In this document: piece by piece, positions 40,064-49,314 of the stretch | Layout of the letters: each line of letters starts with the position of its first letter | Position numbering within the stretch: the stretch's first letter is position 1 | Assembly (NCBI RefSeq): GCF_001544875.2 | Contig: NZ_FCOA02000001.1 | Coordinates: forward strand, 372,001 to 436,000 | Source of the DNA: Caballeronia hypogeia | Lineage (GTDB): Bacteria > Pseudomonadota > Gammaproteobacteria > Burkholderiales > Burkholderiaceae | Reading direction: 5' to 3' | Length of the DNA stretch: 64,000 bases | The notes under the pieces: generated by a model | Told to the model about the DNA's origin: nothing | Databases searched by the model: none | The model's input: only the letters and a program-made list of their open reading frames with translations | Translations under genes and position numbers: made by a program

Positions 40064-41137
40064 TCAGGCCGGCGAGAAACGGATCACACCGTCCTCGCCG
40101 GTTTTGCGTTTCAGCGCGCCTTCCAGCCACAGCAAATTCAGATGGGCGAGCGCTTCGCCGAGCGCGAATGTCATCTGATGAATGTCGAGCTTGCGCTTGA
40201 ACATGATCGGCACGATGTCGGCGGCGCTGCACGCTTGCTGCGCGCACGCCTCGCGCACTTCCGCCAGCCGCGCGCGATGATGTTCGCGCAGTTGCCCGAT
40301 GCGCGTCTTCACGCCGCGGAAAGGCTTGCCGTGCGACGGCAGCGCCAGCGTGTCGTCGGGCATGGCCTCGTAGCGCGCGAGCGACTCCAGATAGAGCGCG
40401 AGCGGATTGCCTTCCGGCTCGATCGCGAACACCGATACGTTCGTCGAAATGCGCGGCAACACCATGTCGCCGGAGATCAGCAGCTTGTCCGATGCGCTGA
40501 ACAGCGCGCTGTGCTCCGGCGAATGGCCGTAGCCCGTCACCACTTGCCAGTCACGCGCACCGATTCTGATGACGTCGCCGTTGCGGATGCGGCGGTATTC
40601 GTGCGGAATCGACGGCACGAGCGTCGGATAGTAGCTGTCGCGCTTGCGCAGTGCGTCGAGCGAGGCTTCGTCCGTCAGGCCGTGCGCCGCGAAATGCGCC
40701 GCTGCCCGTTCGCCACCGGCGTTGGAGCCGTCGCCGGCGCCCATCACGCGGCCCATCGCGTATTCGCTGAGCGACATCCACAGCCGCACGTTCCAGCGCT
40801 GCCTGTCGCCGCCCTTGCAGATCCAGTCGGCGAGGCCCAGATGGTCCGGATGGCAATGCGTGACGATCACGCGCAGCACCGGAAGGCCGTCGAGCACGGT
40901 GTCGAAAATGCGCTCCCAGTTCGCGCGGATCGCCTCGTTCGAAATGCCGCAATCGACCACCGTCCAGCCGTGCATGCCGTCGATTTCGTCCCGCAGCAGC
41001 CAGAGATTGATGTGATCGAGCGCGAACGGCAACGGCATGCGCAGCCAGAACACGCCCGGCGCCACTTCCCTGACGCCGCCCGATTCGGGCAGGGCGTCGC
41101 CGAAAACATAGTCGAGCTGGTGTTCGAGTGCGTTCAT
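40064..41137 (-). CDS. MBL-fold metallo-hydrolase
   Basis: 357 residues. Metallo-beta-lactamase fold with the zinc signature THCHPDHLG, the second-shell Asp in ISGDMVLPRI, His in GYGHSPEH and LPSHGKPF, plus a C-terminal helical extension that is usual in the LACTB2/thioesterase-like group. Possibly hydrolyses a thioester or a lipid-linked substrate. Divergent from the MerR regulator, with which it shares a 104-bp control region, so it may be regulated by it. Confidence 0.9.
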   Translation of the reverse strand: MNALEHQLDYVFGDALPESGGVREVAPGVFWLRMPLPFALDHINLWLLRDEIDGMHGWTVVDCGISNEAIRANWERIFDTVLDGLPVLRVIVTHCHPDHLGLADWICKGGDRQRWNVRLWMSLSEYAMGRVMGAGDGSNAGGERAAAHFAAHGLTDEASLDALRKRDSYYPTLVPSIPHEYRRIRNGDVIRIGARDWQVVTGYGHSPEHSALFSASDKLLISGDMVLPRISTNVSVFAIEPEGNPLALYLESLARYEAMPDDTLALPSHGKPFRGVKTRIGQLREHHRARLAEVREACAQQACSAADIVPIMFKRKLDIHQMTFALGEALAHLNLLWLEGALKRKTGEDGVIRFSPA

Positions 41138-41182
41138 GCGTTGTCTGCCTCCGGGTTTGCGCCGCGTTGCAATTTGGCGAAG

Positions 41183-41213
41183 TTGACGATAACGTAAACG
41201 TCCATTCTAACGT
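41183..41213 (+). promoter_or_regulatory. MerR-type promoter with 19-bp spacer
   Basis: TTGACG (41183-41188), 19-bp spacer and TAACGT (41208-41213). The spacer holds the dyad-like ATAACGTAAACGTC. A 19-bp spacer with a dyad between -35 and -10 is the hallmark of MerR-family target promoters. It leads with a 20-base leader to the ATG at 41242. Confidence 0.6.
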
Positions 41214-41241
41214 TGCGCGCGCATTTGCGCTGCCGCCCGCG

Positions 41242-41664
41242 ATGACTCAAGCCACGCACTACACGATCACCGAACTGGCGCGCGAGTTCGACATCACGCC
41301 GCGCGCCATCCGCTTCTACGAAGACCAGGGCCTGCTCGCGCCGAAACGCGAGGGTTCGAACGGCCTGCGGCGCGTGTATTCGTCGCGCGATCGCACGCGG
41401 CTGAAGCTCACCTTGCGCGGCAAGCGCCTCGGTTTCACGCTGTCGGAAATCCGCACGTTGCTCGATCTGTATGACTCACCCACCGGCTCCGCGACGCAGC
41501 TCCAGGCTTTCGTCGACACCATCGCCGCGCATCGCGACGTGCTCGAACGTCAGCTCGACGACCTGAACACGACACTCGCCGAACTCGCCGCCTATGAAGA
41601 GCAAGGGCGCGCACTGCTCGCGGCGGGCATCGAAAAGCGCTCACGCAAGCCGAAAGCCGCGTAA
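41242..41664 (+). CDS. MerR family transcriptional regulator (LiuR-like)
   Basis: 140 residues. MerR winged helix at the N terminus (YTITELAREFDITPRAIRFYEDQGLL), then an antiparallel coiled coil (about 75-125); no Cys for metal binding. Such short MerR proteins next to branched-chain catabolism genes are called LiuR; the thiolase downstream and HMG-CoA lyase at 56 kb would fit, but the usual liuABCDE genes are absent from this window. Likely autoregulated through the 19-bp-spacer promoter. The preceding MBL gene could be a second target. Confidence 0.88.
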   Translation: MTQATHYTITELAREFDITPRAIRFYEDQGLLAPKREGSNGLRRVYSSRDRTRLKLTLRGKRLGFTLSEIRTLLDLYDSPTGSATQLQAFVDTIAAHRDVLERQLDDLNTTLAELAAYEEQGRALLAAGIEKRSRKPKAA

Positions 41665-41700
41665 TTCTCCGCCGACGCACGAAGCGCCAGGGCCGACGAC

Positions 41701-43503
41701 ATGAATCACTTCCCCAAGCTGCTCTCGTCGCAAATCGGCTTCGATGTCGCGAAGACGATGCTCGAAGGTTTCGATCGCCATTACCGCGTGTTCCGCGAAG
41801 CCGCGATCAAGGCGAAGGATCTGTTCGAGCGAGGCGAGTGGCTCGCCATGCAGCAGCTCGCGCGCGACCGCATCGCGTCATATGACGATCGCGTGGCGGA
41901 GTGCGTCGCGCTGCTGGAGGACGAATACGACGCCGAGAACATCGACGACGACGTCTGGCAGCAGATCAAGCTGCACTACATCGGCTTGCTGACGACGCAC
42001 CGGCAGCCGGAATGCGCCGAGACCTTCTTCAACTCGGTGTGCTGCAAGATTCTGCATCGCTCGTACTTCAACAACGATTTCATCTTCGTGCGGCCGGCCA
42101 TTTCGACGGAGTACATCGAAAACGACGAGCCCGCCGCGAAGCCCACGTATCGCGCGTATTACCCGGAGAAGGACGGCCTCGCCGCAACGCTCGAACGCAT
42201 CGTGACGAACTTTCAGCTTTCGCCGCCGTTCGAGGATCTGCGGCGCGACGTGCAGTGCGTGATGCAGTCGCTGCGCGATGCCTTCGGCGATCTCACGCCC
42301 GCGCCGAACTTTCAGATTCACGTGCTTTCGTCGCTGTTCTTTCGCAACAAGGCGGCGTATATCGTCGGGCGGATCATCAATGGCGACGCGCTGCTGCCGT
42401 TCGCCATCGCGATTCGCCACACCAAGCCGCGCCTGCTCGCGCTCGACACCGTGCTGCTTTCGCGCGAGCAGGTGCTCATCATCTTCAGCTTCTCGCACTC
42501 GTATTTTCTGGTCGATATGGAAGTGCCGTCCGCGTACGTGCAGTTCCTGTGCACCATCATGCCGCGCAAGCCGAAGGCGGAGATCTACACATCGGTCGGA
42601 TTGCAGAAGCAGGGCAAGAACGATTTCTATCGGGATCTGCTGCACCATCTGTCGCATTCGAGCGATCAGTTCATCATCGCGCCCGGCATCAAGGGGCTGG
42701 TGATGATCGTCTTCACGCTGCCTTCGTTCCCGTACGTCTTCAAGCTCATCAAGGACGCGTTTCCGCCGCCGAAGGAAACCACGCGCCAGAAGATCCAGGA
42801 CAAGTACCTGCTCGTGAAGCGCCACGATCGCTTAGGCCGCATGGCCGACACGCTCGAATATTCGAGCGTCGCGCTGCCCGTCTCGCGTCTCGACCATACG
42901 CTGGTGCGCGAGCTGGAGAAGGAAGCGCCTTCGATGATCGAATACGAAGGCGACAATCTCGTCATCCGGCATGTGTATATCGAGCGACGCATGGTGCCGC
43001 TCAATCTCTATCTGCACAACGGCAGCGACGAAGAAATCGACCACGGCATCAAAGAGTATGGCAATGCGATCAAACAGTTGATCCAGGCCAACATCTTTCC
43101 CGGCGACATGCTGTACAAGAACTTCGGCGTGACGCGGCATGGCCGCGTGGTGTTCTACGACTACGACGAGATCGAATATCTGACCGACTGCAACGTGCGC
43201 CGCGTGCCGCCGCCGCGCAACGAGGAAGACGAGATGTCGGGCGAGCCGTGGTATACCGTCGGCCCGCACGACATCTTTCCCGAAACGTACGGCACCTTTT
43301 TGCTCGGCGATCCGCGCGTGCGCGCCGCGTTCATGCGCCATCACGCGGATTTCTTCGATCCCGCGCTCTGGCAGCATCACAAGGAACAACTGCTGCGCGG
43401 CGAGCTCGCCGATTTCTTTCCCTATGACCGGGAAGCCCGATTCTGCATCCGCTATCCGGAGCGCTTCGGGAAGCCCGGCGAACAGGACGCGCGCGCCGCC
43501 TGA
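41701..43503 (+). CDS. aceK: Isocitrate dehydrogenase kinase/phosphatase
   Basis: 600 residues, the family length. AceK both phosphorylates and dephosphorylates isocitrate dehydrogenase and so sends isocitrate to the glyoxylate shunt or the TCA cycle. Visible are the ATP loop [16 protein letters not shown] and the kinase core [22 protein letters not shown]. Unlike in E. coli it is not next to aceBA; it lies 36 bp after the MerR gene and 30 bp before carbonic anhydrase. Confidence 0.96.
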   Translation: MNHFPKLLSSQIGFDVAKTMLEGFDRHYRVFREAAIKAKDLFERGEWLAMQQLARDRIASYDDRVAECVALLEDEYDAENIDDDVWQQIKLHYIGLLTTHRQPECAETFFNSVCCKILHRSYFNNDFIFVRPAISTEYIENDEPAAKPTYRAYYPEKDGLAATLERIVTNFQLSPPFEDLRRDVQCVMQSLRDAFGDLTPAPNFQIHVLSSLFFRNKAAYIVGRIINGDALLPFAIAIRHTKPRLLALDTVLLSREQVLIIFSFSHSYFLVDMEVPSAYVQFLCTIMPRKPKAEIYTSVGLQKQGKNDFYRDLLHHLSHSSDQFIIAPGIKGLVMIVFTLPSFPYVFKLIKDAFPPPKETTRQKIQDKYLLVKRHDRLGRMADTLEYSSVALPVSRLDHTLVRELEKEAPSMIEYEGDNLVIRHVYIERRMVPLNLYLHNGSDEEIDHGIKEYGNAIKQLIQANIFPGDMLYKNFGVTRHGRVVFYDYDEIEYLTDCNVRRVPPPRNEEDEMSGEPWYTVGPHDIFPETYGTFLLGDPRVRAAFMRHHADFFDPALWQHHKEQLLRGELADFFPYDREARFCIRYPERFGKPGEQDARAA

Positions 43504-43533
43504 AGGGCGCGCGTCCGGCTTTGACTATCGAAC

Positions 43534-44316
43534 ATGAACCACCAATCCGATAACCACGACGCATCGAATCCCCTCGCCCATCTGTTCGCGAACAACCAGA
43601 GCTGGGTCGAGCGCCAGCTCTCCGAAGACGCCGACTTCTTCAAGCGCCTCGCGGATCAGCAGGCGCCTGAATATCTGTGGATCGGCTGCTCGGATTCGCG
43701 CGTGCCCGCCAACCAGATCATCGGCTTGCCGCCGGGCGAGGTGTTCGTGCACAGAAACATCGCGAACGTGGTCGTGCACTCCGACCTCAACTGTCTGTCC
43801 GTGATCCAGTTCGCCGTCGACATGCTGAAGGTGAAGCACATCATGGTGGTCGGCCATTACGGCTGCTCGGGCGTGGGCGCGGCGCTCGTCGGACGGCGCG
43901 TCGGACTGGCGGACAACTGGCTGCGCCACGTCGAGGACGTGCGCGAGAAGCATGCCGCGCTGCTCGACGAATGGCCCGTGGGCAGCGCGCGCCACCGCCG
44001 TCTCGTTGAGCTGAACACGATCGAGCAGACCATCAACGTGTGCCGCACGACCATCGTCGGCGACGCGTGGGCGCGTGGGCAGGAGCTGACCGTGCATGGC
44101 TGGACCTACGGCGTGCACGACGGCCGACTGCGCAACATGGGCCTGATGATCGGCTCGCAGGAACAGATCGATCCGGTGTACCGGTCGTGCATCGCCGCGC
44201 TGAGCCGCAGCGGCGCGCAATCCGCGGAGAACGACGTGCTCGCGTCCGATGCGGCGCGTCTGGGCGACGTTCCCGAAATCATCAAAGGCGTCATCAAGGA
44301 GCTGAAACATGAGTGA
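43534..44316 (+). CDS. can: Beta-carbonic anhydrase
   Basis: 260 residues. Zinc ligands in CSDSRV (Cys, Asp) and HYGCSG (His, Cys), the pattern of Can/CynT enzymes. Interconverts CO2 and bicarbonate, supplying bicarbonate for carboxylases. The gene overlaps the following thiolase by eight bases, so it belongs to the MerR-aceK unit. Confidence 0.95.
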   Translation: MNHQSDNHDASNPLAHLFANNQSWVERQLSEDADFFKRLADQQAPEYLWIGCSDSRVPANQIIGLPPGEVFVHRNIANVVVHSDLNCLSVIQFAVDMLKVKHIMVVGHYGCSGVGAALVGRRVGLADNWLRHVEDVREKHAALLDEWPVGSARHRRLVELNTIEQTINVCRTTIVGDAWARGQELTVHGWTYGVHDGRLRNMGLMIGSQEQIDPVYRSCIAALSRSGAQSAENDVLASDAARLGDVPEIIKGVIKELKHE

Positions 44317-45502
44317 GACACAAGCAGATCCGGTAGTCATCGTCTCGGCGGCGCGCACGCCGATGGCCGCGTTCCAGGGCGACTTCGCCGCGTTGACCGC
44401 GCCACAACTGGGCGCGGCGGCCATTGCCGCGGCGCGCGAGCGCGCGGGCCTCGCGCCCGAGCAGATCGAAGAAGTCATCATGGGCTGCGTGCTGCCCGCG
44501 GGGCAAGGCCAGGCGCCCGCTCGCCAGGCGGCGCTCGGCGCGGGTTTGCCGCTCGCCACCGGCTCCACGACGATCAACAAGATGTGCGGCTCCGGCATGC
44601 GCGCCGCGATGTTCGCGCACGACATGCTGCTCGCCGGTTCGGTGGATGTGATCGTCGCGGGCGGCATGGAAAGCATGACCAACGCGCCGTATCTGCTGCC
44701 GAAGGCGCGCGGCGGCATGCGCATGGGACACGGGCAGGTGCTCGACCACATGTTCCTCGACGGACTGGAGGACGCCTACGAGAAAGGCCGTCTGATGGGC
44801 GCGTTCGCGGAGCAGTGCGCGTCGTCGTATGCGTTCTCGCGCGAGTCGCAGGATGCGTTCGCGATCGAGTCGCTGCGGCGCGCGCAACGCGCCAATGAAG
44901 ACGGCTCGTTCAAGTGGGAGATCGCGCCGGTGACGGTGCAGGGCCGCAAGGGCGATGTGCTCGTCGAGCGCGACGAGCAGCCGTTCAAGGCCAATATCGA
45001 AAAGATTCCGTCGCTCAGGCCGGCGTTCGCAAAGGACGGCACGGTGACGGCGGCGAATTCGTCCTCGATTTCGGATGGCGCGGCGGCGCTCGCGATGATG
45101 CGCGAATCGACTGCGAAGCGGCTGGGCGTCGCGCCGATCGCGCGGGTCGTCGGGCACAGCACGTTCGCGCAGCAGCCGGCGCTGTTCACGACGGCGCCCG
45201 TCGGCGCGATCCGCAAGCTCTTCGAGAAGAACGGCTGGCGCGCGAGCGATGTCGATCTGTATGAGATCAACGAGGCGTTCGCCGTCGTGACGATGGCCGC
45301 GATGCGCGAGCACGATCTGCCGCACGAGAAGGTGAACGTGAATGGCGGCGCGTGCGCGCTGGGGCATCCGATCGGAGCTTCGGGCGCGCGGATTCTGGTG
45401 ACGCTGATTGGAGCGTTGAAGGCGCGTGGGTTGAAGCGCGGCGTGGCGAGTTTGTGTATTGGTGGTGGGGAGGCGACGGCGATGGGGGTGGAGATCGTTT
45501 AA
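44309..45502 (+). CDS. Acetyl-CoA acetyltransferase (thiolase)
   Basis: 397 residues, thiolase fold. Nucleophilic Cys in KMCGSGMRA (about residue 92), His in YEINEAFA context, and the C-terminal Cys/His in GGACALGHPIGASGARI. Condenses or cleaves acetoacetyl-CoA; with HMG-CoA lyase (56 kb) it can finish leucine breakdown. Overlaps can by eight bases and has no clear terminator of its own. Confidence 0.94.
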   Translation: MSETQADPVVIVSAARTPMAAFQGDFAALTAPQLGAAAIAAARERAGLAPEQIEEVIMGCVLPAGQGQAPARQAALGAGLPLATGSTTINKMCGSGMRAAMFAHDMLLAGSVDVIVAGGMESMTNAPYLLPKARGGMRMGHGQVLDHMFLDGLEDAYEKGRLMGAFAEQCASSYAFSRESQDAFAIESLRRAQRANEDGSFKWEIAPVTVQGRKGDVLVERDEQPFKANIEKIPSLRPAFAKDGTVTAANSSSISDGAAALAMMRESTAKRLGVAPIARVVGHSTFAQQPALFTTAPVGAIRKLFEKNGWRASDVDLYEINEAFAVVTMAAMREHDLPHEKVNVNGGACALGHPIGASGARILVTLIGALKARGLKRGVASLCIGGGEATAMGVEIV

Positions 45503-45553
45503 GCGCCTCGGGCCGGTCCAGGGTGCTTCGACGCGCACCCGGCCGGCTTGGTT

Positions 45554-45886
45554 CTAATCGAATGGGCTGAGCATCTCCACGCCCGTTTGCTCGAAATCTC
45601 TCACGTTGCGCTTGACCACGGTCAGGCCATGATAGATGGCCGTCGCAGCGATGAGTCGGTCCACCGCCGGCTCAGGATGCCGGGCGCGAAGGGTTCCCCA
45701 CAGTCCGCCTATCTCCTCGTCGACAGCCAGTATCTTTCCTTCGTACTGGCGCAATACGCCTCTCAACCACCGTTCGAGTGTTTGAGCCTGCGGCAGGTCG
45801 CCTCGGTGACGAAGCCGCTCGACGCCACGAAGAAGTTCCCCGACCGCGATTGCCGACAGATGAACGTTGCGAGTAGCGAGACTTTA
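45554..45886 (-). pseudogene. Truncated FitB/VapC-type PIN-domain toxin
   Basis: Reading leftwards from a stop at 45886-45884 the frame gives LATRNVHLSAIAVGELLRGV, then ERW-LRGVLRQYEGKILAVDE, VDRLIAATAIYHGLTVVKRN and VRDFEQTGVEMLSPFD. This is the C-terminal 110 residues of a FitB-like PIN ribonuclease. The first ~28 residues, with the catalytic Asp of the MxxLDTN motif, are missing, and no start with ribosome site or antitoxin gene lies upstream. A TTG at 45766 gives a 70-residue ORF that lacks even more. A decayed toxin-antitoxin module. Confidence 0.8.
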
Positions 45887-45947
45887 CTCCGATTCAATCA
45901 GCATCCCTACTCATCCAGACGATATAGGAATCTCCAGCATTCCCCCT

Positions 45948-47150
45948 TCACTGCCCCGCCAGCGACATCGCCACCGCGCGCTTGAACGGCGTCAATTTCT
46001 CGCCGATCCGCAGCATCGCATCGCGCGCGATCTGCGCCGGCAGCGAATCGCGCGTATAGACCTCAGTGATGAACCGTGTGATCAGATACAGCGGCCGCGT
46101 CGCGCGCCGATGTTGCGCTTCATAGCGTGAAAGCAACGCGTCGCCGGCAATATCGAGCGCAGCGGCTTGCGCAGCGGCGACCGCGCGAGAAAGCGCCTCG
46201 ATTCCGACCAGCCCGAAATTGAACCCGTGCGCTGTCACCGGATGCATGCCTACGGCGGCGTCGCCGACCGTCGCGAACCGCGTCGCGACAAACCGCTTCG
46301 GATAAACCGCCACCAGCGGATAGACGTGCCGCGTCGAGCGCAGCGTCATCGCGCCGAGCCGCCGCTCGAAACGACGTTCGATCTCGCGATTGAACGCATC
46401 GGCTTCGAGCGCGTTCAGCCGCTCGATCTCGCGCGCCGTAAGCGTCACCACCACCGACGACCGATGCGCACCGCTCGCCGGATCAGGGTTCATCGGCAAC
46501 AGCGCGAGCGTCTGCCGATGCCCGAACCACTCCCAAGCGGTGTGTTCGTGCGGCGCGTCGTGCGTCATGCAGCAGACCAGCATCGACTTGCCGAAATCGT
46601 GCATGCCGGCAGCGATGCCCATCATGCGCCGCGTCGCCGAAAAGCGGCTGTCCGCCGCGACGACCAGCCGCGCCGCGAGCGTCTGGCCGCTATCGAGGCG
46701 TACGCGTGCGCTGGCCGCATCGGTATCGACGTCGATCACGCGCGCCGACGCCATGACGCGAATGTCCGCGCCCGACGCACGCAAATGTTCCACCGACTCG
46801 AACGCTGCACGCCGGATCAGATGATTCGACACGAGCCAGCCGAGTTCGTCGTGCCCGGAAAGAGCATGCCCGATCTTCATCGCGAACGGGGACGAGCCGT
46901 TGAAAATGCGCGCATTGGCCAGCGGCGATTTCACGCGCGCGTCGATCCGCGCCCACACGCCGAGCGTCGTCAGGAACGCGACGGATTGCTGCGTCAGCGC
47001 GATTTCGCGCCCGTCGAATGCAGGATCGCGAAGCGCATCGTCGCTCTGCTGCTCGACAAGCACGATCGAAAGACCCGCGCCGCTCAATGCGTTCGCGAGA
47101 CACAAACCCGCCGGCCCGGCGCCGACGATCACGACATCGCAATCCATCAT
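45948..47150 (-). CDS. ubiM: UbiM-type FAD-dependent ubiquinone hydroxylase
   Basis: About 400 residues from ATG 47150 or 47147. FAD monooxygenase of the UbiH/UbiF family: DVVIVGAGPAGLCLANAL dinucleotide fold at the start, the DG-like motif in the middle, and the GD motif GDAAVGMHPVTAHGFNFGL in the C half. The TAHGFNFG variant and the overall form are those of UbiM, which I recall hydroxylates C5 of the ubiquinone ring. Catalytic assignment is by family only. It stands alone. Confidence 0.83.
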   Translation of the reverse strand: MMDCDVVIVGAGPAGLCLANALSGAGLSIVLVEQQSDDALRDPAFDGREIALTQQSVAFLTTLGVWARIDARVKSPLANARIFNGSSPFAMKIGHALSGHDELGWLVSNHLIRRAAFESVEHLRASGADIRVMASARVIDVDTDAASARVRLDSGQTLAARLVVAADSRFSATRRMMGIAAGMHDFGKSMLVCCMTHDAPHEHTAWEWFGHRQTLALLPMNPDPASGAHRSSVVVTLTAREIERLNALEADAFNREIERRFERRLGAMTLRSTRHVYPLVAVYPKRFVATRFATVGDAAVGMHPVTAHGFNFGLVGIEALSRAVAAAQAAALDIAGDALLSRYEAQHRRATRPLYLITRFITEVYTRDSLPAQIARDAMLRIGEKLTPFKRAVAMSLAGQ

Positions 47151-47267
47151 CTTTCCGCTCTTACACAATCGAAAGGGCAGAACGATACTGGAAACTTCGG
47201 CGCGCAAGCAGCGACCGCGAGTCGCGCGCTATAGTCGCAAGGACGTCATCACAGGAAGCCATCGCCC

Positions 47268-47945
47268 ATGAAAACCGTATTGATCATCGGCGCGTCGCGT
47301 GGCCTGGGCCACGAGTTCGCGCGTGAATATTGCCGCGACGGCTGGCGCGTGCTCGCCACCGCGCGCGACAAGGCGTCGCTCTCCGCGCTCGACGCGATGG
47401 GTGCGCAAACCTTCCCGCTCGATGTCACTCAGCCTGAACAGGTCGCCTCGCTCGCGTGGCAGCTCGACGAGGAACGGCTGGACCTGGCGATCATCGTGTC
47501 CGGCGTCTACGGCCCGCGCACGGAAGGCGTGGAAGCCATCGGCGCGGAAGATTTCGATCAGGTCATGCACACCAACGTGCGCGGCCCGATGCAGCTCATT
47601 CCCGTGCTGCTGCCGCTCACCGACGCCGCGCGCGGCGTGCTTGCGGTCGTGTCGAGCAAGATGGGCAGCATCGGCGAGGCGAGCGGCACGACCGGCTGGC
47701 TGTATCGCGCGAGCAAGGCGGCGCTCAATTCGGCGCTCAAGACGGCGTCGCTGGAATCGCGCCATACGGCGTGCATCGCGCTGCATCCGGGCTGGGTGCG
47801 CACGGAGATGGGCGGGGCCTCGGCGGCCATCGACGTCGCGCACAGCGTGTCGGGCATGCGCGCGGTCATCGCCGAGGCGGGCGCGATGCGCGATGAATTC
47901 AACGGCACCTTCGTGCAGTACGACGGCACGAAGATCGAATGGTGA
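47268..47945 (+). CDS. SDR family oxidoreductase (short)
   Basis: 225 residues. GASRGLGHEFAR nucleotide loop and YRASKAALN catalytic Tyr-x3-Lys; Ser in VVSSKMGS. Similar to the CsgA-like/short SDRs. Ends 13 bp before the GST gene; likely an operon SDR-GST-YchJ. Confidence 0.9.
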   Translation: MKTVLIIGASRGLGHEFAREYCRDGWRVLATARDKASLSALDAMGAQTFPLDVTQPEQVASLAWQLDEERLDLAIIVSGVYGPRTEGVEAIGAEDFDQVMHTNVRGPMQLIPVLLPLTDAARGVLAVVSSKMGSIGEASGTTGWLYRASKAALNSALKTASLESRHTACIALHPGWVRTEMGGASAAIDVAHSVSGMRAVIAEAGAMRDEFNGTFVQYDGTKIEW

Positions 47946-47958
47946 ACCAGGAGTGAAT

Positions 47959-48567
47959 GTGACGTATCAAGTACACGGCGTGTCCCCGTCGGGCAACTGC
48001 TACAAGGTGCGCCTCGCGCTCGAGCAACTCGGCCTGCCTTACGTGTGGCATGAAGTCGACATGATGCACGGCGCGACCCGCACCGACGACTTCAAAAAGC
48101 TCAACCCGAACGGCAAGGTTCCGGTGCTCGTCATCGACGACAAGACCACGCTCACCGAATCCGACGCGATTCTCTGCTATCTCGCCGAAGGCACGCCGCT
48201 CATGCCCGCCGAGCGCCTCGAACGCGCGCAGGTGCTGCAGTGGATGTTCTTCGAGCAATACAGCCACGAGCCGCATATCGCGGTGGCGCGCTTCATCCTG
48301 CAATTTCAGAAGCGGACCGACGATCCGCGTCTGCCCGAAAAAATCGCGGGTTCGTATCGCGCGCTCGATGTGATGGAGCAACATCTCGCGACGCGCACGT
48401 TCTTCGTCGGCGAGCGCTATACGGTGGCGGATATCGCGCTCTACGCCTACACGCACGTCGCCGCCGAAGCGAACGTCGATCTCGCGCGCTATCCGGCGAT
48501 CCGCGCGTGGCTCGATCGCGTGCGCGGCCAGCCGCGTCACGTCGAAATGCCGGGCGTCGATCAATGA
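47959..48567 (+). CDS. Glutathione S-transferase family protein
   Basis: 202 residues starting at GTG 47959 (CAGGAG six bases before); another GTG at 47953 is possible. Thioredoxin-like N domain (YQVHGVSPSGNCYKVRLAL; glutathione loop KVPVLVIDD and ESDAI) and all-helical C domain. The Ser/Cys in SGNCYK may act in place of Tyr. Acceptor substrate unknown. Overlaps the YchJ-like gene by four bases. Confidence 0.9.
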   Translation: MTYQVHGVSPSGNCYKVRLALEQLGLPYVWHEVDMMHGATRTDDFKKLNPNGKVPVLVIDDKTTLTESDAILCYLAEGTPLMPAERLERAQVLQWMFFEQYSHEPHIAVARFILQFQKRTDDPRLPEKIAGSYRALDVMEQHLATRTFFVGERYTVADIALYAYTHVAAEANVDLARYPAIRAWLDRVRGQPRHVEMPGVDQ

Positions 48568-48983
48568 AGCCGGTCGAATGTCCTTGTGGCGGCGCCGCGC
48601 CCGACCGGCGTCCGAACGCGCCCGCACCGCGCTATGAGGCGTGTTGCGGGCGTTTCATCGAAGGCGGCGAGGCCCCCATCAACGCAATGGAGCTGATGCG
48701 CTCGCGCTACACCGCCTACGTGCTCGGCGACACGGCCTATCTGCGCGCGACCTGGGCCGAATCGACCTGTCCGCCCGACCTCGACGCCTCTGACTCCGGC
48801 ACGCGCTGGCTCGGTCTGCAGATCAAACGGCACACGCCCATCGACGGGAATCACGAGGAAGTGGAGTTCGTCGCGCGCTACAAAGTCGGGGGCCGCGCGC
48901 ATCGTCTGCACGAGGCGAGCCGCTTCACGCGAAACCAGTCCGGAAACTGGATTTACGTCGATGGTCAGATCAAAGAAAAGTAA
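48564..48983 (+). CDS. YchJ-like protein (UPF0225, SEC-C-type cysteines)
   Basis: 139 residues. The N-terminal CPCGG and CCGRF cysteines form the zinc-ribbon-like SEC-C motif, with 23 residues between, after which the NTF2-like fold follows (ELMRSRYTAYVLGDTAYL; WLGLQIKRH; VEFVARYKVGGRAHRLHEASRF). Function unknown. The ATG overlaps the GST stop (ATGA), so it is translationally coupled. A second SEC-C motif at the C terminus, found in E. coli YchJ, is absent. Confidence 0.88.
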   Translation: MKPVECPCGGAAPDRRPNAPAPRYEACCGRFIEGGEAPINAMELMRSRYTAYVLGDTAYLRATWAESTCPPDLDASDSGTRWLGLQIKRHTPIDGNHEEVEFVARYKVGGRAHRLHEASRFTRNQSGNWIYVDGQIKEK

Positions 48984-49314
48984 ATATTCTTTTAACAAAA
49001 AAGCATTGTCCAGCGGTATTAATTTCCTAAGTTTTTCCTTTCAGATTAAACAGTTACGGGGTTGCACTTATTGTGCAGTGCAATTTTGAACGGTTAATCT
49101 CTGTACACGTCAGGGCGCTGTCATTCCCGTGCCCGGACACTCGCAGCGAAGCCCCGTTTTGAAGCCAATTGTCATGCCTTTTCCTGGCATGACTCCCGGA
49201 ATCCGCAACCGATACTGCTCTTCGAGAGCAGCGCGATAGGTTTGTGACTTCAAAAATCAGACGTTGGGGCTTGGCCGTTCAACGCCTTATTGGAAGCGCA
49301 GTCGGAGTTCACGG
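48984..49314 (+). promoter_or_regulatory. AT-rich, hairpin-rich leader region before the exported hydrolase
   Basis: 331 bp without a gene. The first 150 are AT-rich. Three hairpins follow: TTGCAC/GTGCAA (about 49063-49083) with TTTTG, GTCATGCC-N7-GGCATGAC (49171-49193), and CTGCTCT-TCG-AGAGCAG (49215-49231). The first may end ychJ; the others could lie in the hydrolase 5' leader. Confidence 0.45.
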
